From the NCBI RefSeq assembly GCF_004522105.1, contig NZ_SPUJ01000001.1, positions 558,001 to 622,000 on the forward strand: DNA of 64,000 bases, read 5' to 3'. This DNA comes from Nocardioides sp. 1609 (GTDB taxonomy: Bacteria; Actinomycetota; Actinomycetes; Propionibacteriales; Nocardioidaceae). The position numbers were made by a program, and so were the translations under genes. The notes beneath the pieces were generated by a model that was not told the origin of the DNA, made no database searches, and saw nothing but the letters and a program-made list of their open reading frames with translations. The stretch's first letter is position 1, and the number at the start of each line of letters is the position of its first letter. This document shows positions 26,718 to 34,585 of this stretch, piece after piece.

Positions 26718-27707
26718 ATGACCGCCCTGATCAACCCCGCTGCTCCCGGTGAGCAGGAGATCGCGGGCTTCGGCCGGCTGCACCAGATGCTGGGTGACGC
26801 CGTCGAGACGGCCGTCCACGGCAAGCGCGCCGTCGTGGACCTCGCCCTGGTGGCGACGTTCGCCGGCGGGCACATCCTCCTCGAGGACGTGCCCGGCACC
26901 GGGAAGACCACGCTGGCCCGGGCGATCTCCCGGGCCATGGGCGGCCAGGACGGGCGCATCCAGTTCACCCCCGACCTGCTGCCGAGCGACGTCACCGGCA
27001 CCACGGTGTTCGACCCGCGCGACGGGCAGATCCGGTTCCGGCAGGGTCCGGTGTTCGCGAACGTCGTCCTCGCCGACGAGATCAACCGGGCCGCCGCCAA
27101 GACCCAGTCCGCCCTGCTCGAGGTGATGCAGGAGCGCACCGTCACCGTCGACGGGGTGGCCCACCCGGTGCCGCGGCCGTTCGTGGTCATCGCCACGCAG
27201 AACCCGATCGACCTCGACGGCACCTACCGCCTGCCCGAGGCCCAGCTCGACCGGTTCCTGATCCGGACCTCGCTGGGCTACCCCGACGCCGAGCACGAGA
27301 TCGAGGTCCTCCGGCCGGGCAGCACGGCCGGTCGCGTCGACGACGTGCCGACCGTGACCACCCCCGACGAGATCGCCGCGGTCAGCGCCCAGCTCACCCG
27401 GCTGCACGTCGCCGACCCGATCCTGCGCTACGTGCGCGAGCTCGGTGTCGGCATCCGGCGCGACCCGCGGGTGCGGATCGGGGTCAGCACGCGCGGGCTG
27501 AAGGCCCTGGTCGGCTGCCTCCAGGTGTACGCCGCGGCCCGCGGGCGCCACTACGTCGTCCCGAGCGACGTGCAGCGGCTCGCCGAGCCGGTGCTCGCCC
27601 ACCGCACGGTCCTGGGCCGCGACGCCATCCTCGCCGGCCACACCAGCCAGGACGTCGTCCACGAGGTGCTCGACATCGTCAACCCGCCCCAGCCCGACGC
27701 CGGCTGA
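26718..27707 (+). CDS. MoxR-family AAA+ ATPase
   Basis: 329 aa. Walker A in LLEDVPGTGKTTLARAI (near residues 55-65), Walker B in NVVLADEINRA, sensor region VIATQNPIDLDGTYRLPEAQLDRF and a C-terminal lid domain. MoxR ATPases act as chaperones for cofactor insertion or complex assembly and are often encoded with DUF58 and transglutaminase-like proteins, as here. A GGAAG sequence precedes the ATG; 70 nt separate it from the FN3 gene and 22 nt from the DUF58 gene. Its presence suggests that assembly or activation of the secretion complex needs an AAA+ chaperone. Confidence 0.93.
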   Translation: MTALINPAAPGEQEIAGFGRLHQMLGDAVETAVHGKRAVVDLALVATFAGGHILLEDVPGTGKTTLARAISRAMGGQDGRIQFTPDLLPSDVTGTTVFDPRDGQIRFRQGPVFANVVLADEINRAAAKTQSALLEVMQERTVTVDGVAHPVPRPFVVIATQNPIDLDGTYRLPEAQLDRFLIRTSLGYPDAEHEIEVLRPGSTAGRVDDVPTVTTPDEIAAVSAQLTRLHVADPILRYVRELGVGIRRDPRVRIGVSTRGLKALVGCLQVYAAARGRHYVVPSDVQRLAEPVLAHRTVLGRDAILAGHTSQDVVHEVLDIVNPPQPDAG

Positions 27708-27729
27708 GCGCGGGCAGGAGGGGACGCCG

Positions 27730-28923
27730 ATGCTCCCGATCTGGTCGAGCACCACGGGGCGCGGGCGCGCGATGCTCGCGCTCGGCCTCGTCCTGCTCGC
27801 GGCCGGCATCGCCTGGGGCTACCTGCTGGTCGCCGGCCTCGGTGGCTGCCTGGTGCTCCTCGTGCTCGTGGAGGTCACCGCCGTGCTGTCGGCCCGCCGG
27901 GTCTCGGTCGAGCGGAGCATCGAGCCGGCGGTCGTCGTCCGGCAGGGTCGCTGCGAGGGCACGATCGCGGTGCGCGGACGACGGCGCCGCGGCCTGGTGC
28001 GCCTCGACGTCGCCGACCGGGTGCAGGGCACCCTCGTGCCGGTGGTCCTGCCGGACCGGGTCGACGAGGTCGAGGAGGCCGACCGGGTGGCCGGTCAGCC
28101 CACCGTCCGGGTCCGCTACCAGGTCCCCACCCCGCGGCGCGGTCTGGTCGACGTCGGTCCGGTGCAGGTGCGGATGGCCGGGCTGACCGGCATGGCCGCC
28201 CGGTCCGCCGAGCACGGTCGGGTCGACCAGGTGCGCGTGCTCCCCCGCCGGATCCCGCTGGGCGGCATGATGGCCGGCACCCGCCGGTCGCTCTCCGGCG
28301 GCGACGACGCCCACGAGCTGGGCGGCACCGACCTGGTCGGGCTGCACGAGTACGCCATGGGCGACGACCTCCGCCGGCTGCACTGGGCCACCAGTGCCCG
28401 CACCGGCACCCTCATGGTCCGCGAGGACGCCGAGCCCTCCGAGGCGCACGTGACCGTGCTCCTCGACGACCGCGCGTCGAGCTACCTCGGCGACGAGGAC
28501 CTGTTCGAGGAGGCCGTCGAGCTCGCCGCCGCGCTGTGCCGCAGCGGCATCGAGACAGGTTCGCCGGTGCGGCTGCACACCACCAGCGACCGCCACGAGG
28601 TGCGCGTGCCCGGGTCGGTCGGCGGCCGCCCGCGGCGCGAGCACCAGGAGCTCGACTGGGTGCTCGCCGAGATCGACCTGACCGGCCCGAGCTCGCAGGT
28701 CGAGCTGCACGGCCGCGACCTCGACGTCGCGGTCGGCGTGACCGGCCCCGGCTCCGACCTGCACGCGCTCGGCCTCGCGCTCGGCACCGCGCCGACCCGG
28801 GTGCTCGCCGTCGTCGACCCGGCGCCGCTGGTCGGTGCCCACCAGGAGGCGGGGCTCCTCGTGCTGCGCGGGGCCACCTCGGTGACGCTCGCGCTGGGCT
28901 GGGACGAGGCGGTGGAGCGGTGA
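27730..28923 (+). CDS. DUF58 domain membrane protein
   Basis: 397 aa. Two hydrophobic segments (about 14-32 and 34-52) are followed by a beta-rich domain and the DUF58 signature LVGLHEYAMGDDLRRLHWATSARTGTLMVRE (about 200-232), then a vWA-like alpha/beta region with LLDDRASSYL. DUF58 proteins are partners of MoxR ATPases. The stop overlaps the next start (GTGA). Membrane anchored with the main domain probably cytoplasmic. Exact function is unknown. Confidence 0.88.
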   Translation: MLPIWSSTTGRGRAMLALGLVLLAAGIAWGYLLVAGLGGCLVLLVLVEVTAVLSARRVSVERSIEPAVVVRQGRCEGTIAVRGRRRRGLVRLDVADRVQGTLVPVVLPDRVDEVEEADRVAGQPTVRVRYQVPTPRRGLVDVGPVQVRMAGLTGMAARSAEHGRVDQVRVLPRRIPLGGMMAGTRRSLSGGDDAHELGGTDLVGLHEYAMGDDLRRLHWATSARTGTLMVREDAEPSEAHVTVLLDDRASSYLGDEDLFEEAVELAAALCRSGIETGSPVRLHTTSDRHEVRVPGSVGGRPRREHQELDWVLAEIDLTGPSSQVELHGRDLDVAVGVTGPGSDLHALGLALGTAPTRVLAVVDPAPLVGAHQEAGLLVLRGATSVTLALGWDEAVER

Positions 28924-31037
28924 GGGACGGGACCCCGAGCCCGGCCACCCGCGCCTTCCAGCTCGCGTGGCCGGTCGCCCTGGTCGTCCTCGGGGCGATG
29001 GTCCTCGCCACGGCGTGGCACCGCTGGACGATCTCGCTGCTGTTCGCTGCCGTCGCCGCCGTCCCCCTGCTCGCGCTGCGCGGCCTGCTCCGTGCGGGCC
29101 TGTCGCGGTGGTTCGCGACCTCGATGCTGCTGCTCCTCGCCGTGATGGGCGCCTACCTCGCGACCACCGGTGCCGACCTCACGCTCGAGCAGACCGTCCA
29201 GGACGTCGTCCCGCGGCTGCTCACGTCGCCCCAGCCGTACGCCGTCCAGGCCGACCTGCTGGTCGGGCCGCTGCTGCTGACCGCCCTGGTCTCGCTGCTC
29301 GTGGGGCTGCGGGTCGACAGCCGGCTCCGGGTGGAGGCGGTACTCGGCGCCGCCGTCCTCTACGTCGCCGGGGCGCTCCTCACCGCCGGCTCCGCCGACC
29401 CGTGGGGCCTCGTCGCGGTGCTTACGCTCGTCGTGGCGGTGCTCGGCTGGGTGTTCCTCGACGAGCACTCCGAGCCGGTGCGCCAGCGGCTCTCCATGGC
29501 CGGCCCGGTCGCGGTCGTCGGGGTCGGCGCGCTGGCCGCCCTCGCCACCCTCCCGGTGGGTCAGGCCTTCGAGCCCCGCGACCTGGTGGCCCCCCCGACC
29601 TACCAGGTCGTCGCCAGCAACCCGCTCACCCAGCTCGGCGCCTGGGCCAACAACCCGACCGACGAGCTGCTCGAGGTCCGCGGCGACGAGGGGCCGCTGC
29701 GGCTGGTGGTGCTCGACGACTACGACGGGCTGCAGTGGACCGCGGCCACCCGGTACGAGGCGTTGCCCACCGACGGGCGCACCGGCCTGCAGCCGGGCAT
29801 CTACCCGCGCTCGAGCACCGTGCAGGTGTCGTTCTCGCGGCTGGGTGGGAACTGGCTGCCGAGCCCCGGGCTGCCGTCGTCGATCGCGATGGCCGACGCG
29901 CTGGTCGACCCCGGCACCGGCACCCTCTACTCGGGCATCGACACCGCCGGCCTCGTCTACGAGGTGACCGGCGCCTTCGACGACCCGCCGCAGGCAGCGC
30001 TCGACGCCGCCGAGCTCCCCGAGGACGGGCTCGAGTCGATGACCGCCCTGCCACCGCTCTCCAACGCGCTCTCCGACCTCGCCGCCCGGGTCGGCGAGGG
30101 CGCCGACACCGCCTACCGGCGCGCCGCCCGGATCGAGGAGTTCGTGCGCACGTCCTACGAGCTCTCGACGACGTCGATCTCCGGCTCCGCGCTGTGGCGC
30201 ATCGAGCGGTTCCTCCTGAGCGACCGCACCCAGGCCGGCGGCGGCGTCGGCACGTCCGAGCAGTTCGCCACCGCCTTCGCGGTCCTGGCCCGGGCCAACG
30301 GCTTGCCGACGCGGGTCGTGGTCGGGTTCCGGCCCGGCGAGGTCCAGGAGGACGGCACCCGGGTCATCCGGGGCGAGGACGCCTTCGCGTGGGCGGAGGT
30401 CTACTTCCGCGACCTGGGCTGGGTCCCCTTCTCCCCCACCCCCGACGACGACACCTTCCAGCGCCCGCGCCCGGTGGAGGCCGAGGAGCCACGGTTGCCG
30501 GAGCCGGCCGACACCGGTTCCCCGGCCCCGACGCCGTCGGGCGCCGAGCCGACCACCGACGCCCCCGAGGAGGCCGACGACGAGGCGACGTCCGCGCCGT
30601 CGTCCACCTCGGGCACCACGCCCGACCCGTACGTCGTCGCGGCGGCCGCCCTCGCTGCGCTGCTCCTCGGGCTCGTCGCGCTGCGGGGCGGACGGCGACT
30701 GCGGCACGCCCGGCAGGGACCGACGGGTGCGTGGGCCGAGGTGGTCGACGCGCTGCGGCTGGCCGGCATCCGTCCCGCCCCGCACCAGCCCGCGGACGTC
30801 GTCGCCGCCGACGCCGACACCCGGCTGGGCACCACCGCCGCGGTCCCGCTCGCGGCGCGCGCCGAGGCCGTCGCGTTCGGTCCCGCCGCCGGGTCGGGCA
30901 CCGGGTCGGACGCCGTGTCCGCGGACGACACGCGGGGCCGGCTGGGCGAGGTGCGCCGGGCGGCCCGGCGCACGGTCCCGGCCTGGCGGCGCTGGTGGTG
31001 GTACCTCGACCCGCGGGTCCTGGGTCAGCGCCGCTGA
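28920..31037 (+). CDS. Transglutaminase-fold membrane protein lacking catalytic residues (DUF3488/TgpA-like)
   Basis: 705 aa. Six or more membrane helices occupy about residues 15-220, an extracytoplasmic region about 225-560 and a final membrane helix about 570-590 before a basic cytoplasmic tail. The transglutaminase core is clear (TSEQFATAFAVLARANGLPTRVVVGF and DAFAWAEVYFRDLGW), but where active members have GYCEQFA and DAHAW this protein has Ser446 and Phe489. The catalytic Cys and His are therefore both gone and the domain is likely a binding module. It starts at GTG inside the DUF58 stop. It faces the kinase gene with 18 bp between the stops. Overall a MoxR-DUF58-TgpA trio appended to the secretion locus. 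Confidence 0.88.
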   Translation: MRDGTPSPATRAFQLAWPVALVVLGAMVLATAWHRWTISLLFAAVAAVPLLALRGLLRAGLSRWFATSMLLLLAVMGAYLATTGADLTLEQTVQDVVPRLLTSPQPYAVQADLLVGPLLLTALVSLLVGLRVDSRLRVEAVLGAAVLYVAGALLTAGSADPWGLVAVLTLVVAVLGWVFLDEHSEPVRQRLSMAGPVAVVGVGALAALATLPVGQAFEPRDLVAPPTYQVVASNPLTQLGAWANNPTDELLEVRGDEGPLRLVVLDDYDGLQWTAATRYEALPTDGRTGLQPGIYPRSSTVQVSFSRLGGNWLPSPGLPSSIAMADALVDPGTGTLYSGIDTAGLVYEVTGAFDDPPQAALDAAELPEDGLESMTALPPLSNALSDLAARVGEGADTAYRRAARIEEFVRTSYELSTTSISGSALWRIERFLLSDRTQAGGGVGTSEQFATAFAVLARANGLPTRVVVGFRPGEVQEDGTRVIRGEDAFAWAEVYFRDLGWVPFSPTPDDDTFQRPRPVEAEEPRLPEPADTGSPAPTPSGAEPTTDAPEEADDEATSAPSSTSGTTPDPYVVAAAALAALLLGLVALRGGRRLRHARQGPTGAWAEVVDALRLAGIRPAPHQPADVVAADADTRLGTTAAVPLAARAEAVAFGPAAGSGTGSDAVSADDTRGRLGEVRRAARRTVPAWRRWWWYLDPRVLGQRR

Positions 31038-31055
31038 CCGCCGGACCGGCCGGCG

Positions 31056-32771
31056 TCAGGAGGCGAAGCCGCCGCCCATGACGACCTCCTCGCACCGGCT
31101 CTGCCGGTTGTTGAGGCCGTAGGTGCCGTCGACGAGGAAGACGCCCATGAAGAAGCAGGTGCGCCCCGGCGGGAGACCGCGGACCTCGGCCTCGCCACTG
31201 GTCTGACCGGCCGGGAACGTCGCGATCACCCGGCCGTTCGGGAAGCTCGGGTCGGTCGCCAACAGGGCGAAGGACCCCTCGCCCTCGGCGGGGTCGGTCC
31301 ACGTCGCCCGGAGGGTGACGCCGTCGTACTCCAGGGACTGGAGGACGACCGCGAGGTCGGTGTCGGGACGGGAGGTGACGGTGCCGCCCACGCTCGGTGG
31401 CGCGATCGCGTTGCCGGTGGGCGTGACCACCGCCCGGGGCGGCGTCTCGTCGTCGCGGCCGCGCAGGACCGCGCCGAGCAGACCGAGCAGCAACCCGATG
31501 ACGAGGGCCGAGACGCCGAGGACGATCGGGAGCCGCCGGCGCGCGGCCCTCTCCTCCTCGGGTGCGTCCGGCGCGGCCGCGGAGGCGCCCGCGGCCTCGC
31601 CGGTGGTGTCGGGGAACCCGGTGCCGGTCGGTGCGGCGTCGGCGACCCGGACGACGTGCGAGACCGCCGAGATCGCCACCGGCGACGGCTCGGCCGGCTC
31701 CGCGCCGCGGGCCGGAGCGGACGAGATCGGCGCGGGCGAGATCGGCGCGGGCGAGATCGGCGCCGACGCGTGCAGGGTGGGGGTAGGCGTGGGGGTCGGC
31801 GACTCCGCCGCGCCGCCGGCGCTCCGCCCCGGTGCTGCCTTGACGAGCAGGGGCGGCGTCGACGGCGCCGCCGGCTCCCAGGCCGAGCCGCGCAGGGCGT
31901 GCAGGGCGTCGTGCAGCTCGGCGGCCGAGCCCCAGCGGCCGGCGACGTCCTTACTCAGGCACCGGTCGATGATCGGTGCGAGCCGCTCCGCGCCCGGGAC
32001 CTGCAACGGCCGGTGCGGTTCGGTGCGGGCCCGCCGCAGGTAGGCCAGTGCCGAGTCCTCGTCGGGGTCGTCGCTGGCGAACGGCGGTCGCCCGTCGAGC
32101 AGGGTGTAGAGCGTCGACCCGAGCGACCAGACGTCGTCGAGCGGCGTCGGCGGGTGGCCGTCGAGGATCTGCGGGGCGGCGTGGCGGTAGGTGAAGGTCT
32201 CGGCCGACGAGGTGTGCTCGGAGTCGACCAGCCGGGCGATCCCGAAGTCGGCGAGGACCCAGGAGGTCGGCAGCACCAGGACGTTCTGCGGCTTCACGTC
32301 ACGGTGCAGGACGCCGCGCTCGTGGGCGAAGGAGAGGGCGTCGGCGAGCACCTCCCCGACCCGCCCGACCTCTTCGGGCGGCAGCGGCCCGTGGGCCTTG
32401 AGCCGGTCGTGGAGGGTGCCGCCCTCGAAGAAGTCCATGACGACCGCCGGCTTCCCCGACGCGGTCGTGCCGACCGCGAGCACGGTGACGATGTTGGGGT
32501 GCTGCCGGCCGAGCTGCACGGTGATGTCGATCTCGCGCTTGAAGCGCACCGACCGCGCGGGGTCGGACGTCGTGTCGATGCTGAGGACCTTGATCGCGAC
32601 GTCGCGACCGACGGACTCCTGCCGCGCACGGTAGACGACCGAGTCGCCGCCGCGACCGACCTCGGTGAGGTCGGTGTAGCCGTCGAGCTCCTCGACGGCG
32701 GCTGGTCCCGCGGTGGGCGGGCGCCACGCGGCGTCCGAGCCGTCCGTCGTCCCCATGCCTGCAGACCCCAT
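31056..32771 (-). CDS. Transmembrane Ser/Thr protein kinase (PknB-like)
   Basis: 571 aa. Kinase domain at about residues 30-290 with Gly-rich loop GRGGDSVVY, catalytic lysine in VAIKVL, catalytic loop HRDVKPQN and ADFGIARL, all intact. A Pro/Ala linker contains three in-frame 15-bp repeats (31723-31767, coding APISPAPIS). One membrane helix (about 425-447) leads to a small extracytoplasmic FN3-like domain (RATWTDPAEGEGSFALLA) with two cysteines. It faces the secretion operon tail to tail. FHA domains in the ATPase and in the first gene of the locus are natural phosphothreonine readers, so it may control secretion. A TAGGGT box 6 nt before the ATG suggests a leaderless mRNA. Confidence 0.93.
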   Translation of the reverse strand: MGSAGMGTTDGSDAAWRPPTAGPAAVEELDGYTDLTEVGRGGDSVVYRARQESVGRDVAIKVLSIDTTSDPARSVRFKREIDITVQLGRQHPNIVTVLAVGTTASGKPAVVMDFFEGGTLHDRLKAHGPLPPEEVGRVGEVLADALSFAHERGVLHRDVKPQNVLVLPTSWVLADFGIARLVDSEHTSSAETFTYRHAAPQILDGHPPTPLDDVWSLGSTLYTLLDGRPPFASDDPDEDSALAYLRRARTEPHRPLQVPGAERLAPIIDRCLSKDVAGRWGSAAELHDALHALRGSAWEPAAPSTPPLLVKAAPGRSAGGAAESPTPTPTPTLHASAPISPAPISPAPISSAPARGAEPAEPSPVAISAVSHVVRVADAAPTGTGFPDTTGEAAGASAAAPDAPEEERAARRRLPIVLGVSALVIGLLLGLLGAVLRGRDDETPPRAVVTPTGNAIAPPSVGGTVTSRPDTDLAVVLQSLEYDGVTLRATWTDPAEGEGSFALLATDPSFPNGRVIATFPAGQTSGEAEVRGLPPGRTCFFMGVFLVDGTYGLNNRQSRCEEVVMGGGFAS

Positions 32772-32803
32772 GCGTCAACCCTAGTAGGACGCCGCCCACG
32801 ACG

Positions 32804-32841
32804 ACGCCGACCCGTCAGAACATTCTCTGACGGGTCGGCGT
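32804..32841 (-). terminator. Terminator hairpin downstream of tig
   Basis: A 16-bp perfect stem (arms 32804-32819 and 32826-32841) with a 6-nt loop, beginning 19 nt after the tig stop. The stem contains GACCCGTCA, the same core as the triple palindrome between valS and clpX. No T-run follows, as is common in high-GC actinomycetes. Confidence 0.8.
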
Positions 32842-32860
32842 CGGTGTCGTGCGGGACGGG

Positions 32861-34276
32861 TCAGTCGTCCTTGGCGGCGTCGTCCTCGGGCTCGGCGTCG
32901 CCCTCGGCGTCGGTCTCCTCAGCCTCGGCGGCCTCGGCCTCGGGGTCACCGATGGTGCCGTCGGGGCGCAGGTTCTTCAGCTCGACCGTGTTGCCCGAGG
33001 CGTCGGTGACGACGGCGGCGTCGACGATCGTCTGGAGCGCCTTCCCGCGCAGGATCTCCTGCACGAGGTCGGGGATGTGGTTGTGCTCGAACATGTGGTT
33101 CGCGAACTCCTGCGGGTCCTGGCCGGACTGCTGGGCGCGCCGGACCAGGTGCTGGGAGAGCTCGGCCTGGTCGATGCCGAACTCCTCCTTCTTCGCGATC
33201 TCGTCGAGGAGGAACTGGGCGGCGACGGCGTCGCGGACCCGGCGGTCGAGGTCGGCCTCGAACTCCTCGACGGTCTGGCTCTCGTCCTCGAGGTACTTGT
33301 CCATCGTGATCCCGGCCATCGAGAGCTGCTGCTCGATGCTCTGGCGACGCGAGTTCAGCTCGTCGGTGACGATGCTCTCGGGCAGCGGGATCTCGACCTG
33401 CTCCAGCAGGGCCTCGAGGACGGCGTCGCGGGCCGCGGCGGCCTGCTCGAGGCGCTTGCCCCGGCCGAGTCGCTCGCGGACGTCGGCGGTGAGCTCCTCG
33501 ACGGTGTCGAACTCGGAGGCGAGCTGCGCGAACTCGTCGTCGTACTCGGGGAGCTCCTGCTCCTGGACCTGGCTGATCGAGACGGCCACCTGGACCTGCT
33601 CGCCCAGCAGGTCGCCGCCGACGAGCTCGCTGTCGAAGATCTTGTCCTCGCCGGGGGTCAGGCCGACGAGCGCCTCGTCGAGTCCCTCGATCATGCCGCC
33701 GCGGCCGACCTGGTAGGACATGCCGGTCACCTCGGCGCCCTCGACGACCTCGCCGTCCTGGGTGGCCTTGAGGTCGAGCACCACGAAGTCGCCGTCTGCA
33801 GCGGGCCGCTCGACGTCGGTGAGCGTCGCGAACCGCTCGCGCAGCGCGTCGACCTGCTCGTCGACGTCGGAGTCGGTGACCTCGACGTCGTCGACGGAGG
33901 CCGTGATGCCGGTGTAGTCGGGCACGGTGATGGTCGGCTTGACGTCGACCTCGGCGGTGAAGCCGAAGCCCTCGTCGTCGGCGATCTCGAGGCCCTCGAT
34001 CTCGGGCTGCGCCAGGGGCGTCAGCTCGTTGGCCTCCAGGGCCTCGACGTACTTCTGGGGCAGGGTGTCGTTGATCGCCTGCTCGAGGACGGCGCCGCGT
34101 CCGACCTGACGGTCGATGACCATCGGCGGCACCTTGCCGCGGCGGAAGCCAGGGACGTTGATCTGCTTGGCGATCTGCTGGTAGGCCTTGTCGAGGTTCG
34201 GCTTGAGCTCCTCGAAGGGCACCTCGACGGTGAGCTTGACCCTCGTGGGGCTCAAGGTCTCGACGGCGCTCTTCAC
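32861..34276 (-). CDS. tig: Trigger factor, ribosome-associated chaperone
   Basis: 471 aa. The ribosome-binding N-domain carries the signature GFRRGKVPP near residue 45; the FKBP-type prolyl isomerase domain lies at about 155-240 (DGDFVVLDLKA, GLDEALVGLTPGE) and the helical C-domain at about 250-430. The last 40 residues are very acidic, common in actinobacteria. It binds nascent chains at the ribosome exit. The start is GTG with GAAGGAG upstream. Two tRNA genes lie just upstream on the same strand. In relatives clpP1 follows immediately; here the kinase and secretion locus intervene. Confidence 0.96.
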   Translation of the reverse strand: MKSAVETLSPTRVKLTVEVPFEELKPNLDKAYQQIAKQINVPGFRRGKVPPMVIDRQVGRGAVLEQAINDTLPQKYVEALEANELTPLAQPEIEGLEIADDEGFGFTAEVDVKPTITVPDYTGITASVDDVEVTDSDVDEQVDALRERFATLTDVERPAADGDFVVLDLKATQDGEVVEGAEVTGMSYQVGRGGMIEGLDEALVGLTPGEDKIFDSELVGGDLLGEQVQVAVSISQVQEQELPEYDDEFAQLASEFDTVEELTADVRERLGRGKRLEQAAAARDAVLEALLEQVEIPLPESIVTDELNSRRQSIEQQLSMAGITMDKYLEDESQTVEEFEADLDRRVRDAVAAQFLLDEIAKKEEFGIDQAELSQHLVRRAQQSGQDPQEFANHMFEHNHIPDLVQEILRGKALQTIVDAAVVTDASGNTVELKNLRPDGTIGDPEAEAAEAEETDAEGDAEPEDDAAKDD

Positions 34277-34314
34277 AGGTGGTCTCCTTCGTCTGGGTCT
34301 GTGGCTGGTTGCTG

Positions 34315-34387
34315 TCGGGGCGACAGGACTCGAACCTGCGATCTCCTGCTCCCAAAGCAGGCGCGCTAGCCACTACGCTACGCCCCG
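34315..34387 (-). tRNA. tRNA-Pro (anticodon TGG)
   Basis: 73 nt. Acceptor stem CGGGGCG/CGCCCCG with discriminator A, anticodon loop TTTGGGA giving TGG (reads CCA and other proline codons), T-loop TTCGAAT. CCA is not encoded. Confidence 0.95.
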
Positions 34388-34436
34388 CCAAGACGGCTCC
34401 TGGCGGCGTCACAGGGGACGCCGGGAGACCGCTTGG

Positions 34437-34507
34437 AGCGGATGACGGGAATCGAACCCGCGTAATCAGTTTGGAAGACTGGAGCTCTACCATTGAGCTA
34501 CATCCGC
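34437..34507 (-). tRNA. tRNA-Gly (anticodon TCC)
   Basis: 71 nt. Acceptor stem GCGGATG/CATCCGC with discriminator T, D-arm AGCTCAATGGTAGAGCT, anticodon loop CTTCCAA giving TCC, T-loop TTCGATT. CCA is not encoded. It lies 49 nt upstream of tRNA-Pro and the two are probably cotranscribed toward tig. Confidence 0.95.
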
Positions 34508-34585
34508 GCACGCTGAGACAGGCCCAGCACCACTGAATCGTGCCACAGCGGCGGGCACCGCACCCAAACGGGACCGGGCGCCGAC

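Noticed and set aside
28967-31081. Alternative-frame 704-codon plus-strand frame over the transglutaminase-like gene
   Set aside because: Arg/Pro/Gly-rich frame without similarity; the other frame has clear membrane helices and domain motifs and couples to the DUF58 gene.
34279-34536. Small proteins encoded across the two tRNA genes
   Set aside because: These frames come from tRNA sequence, which folds into complete tRNA-Pro and tRNA-Gly on the other strand.
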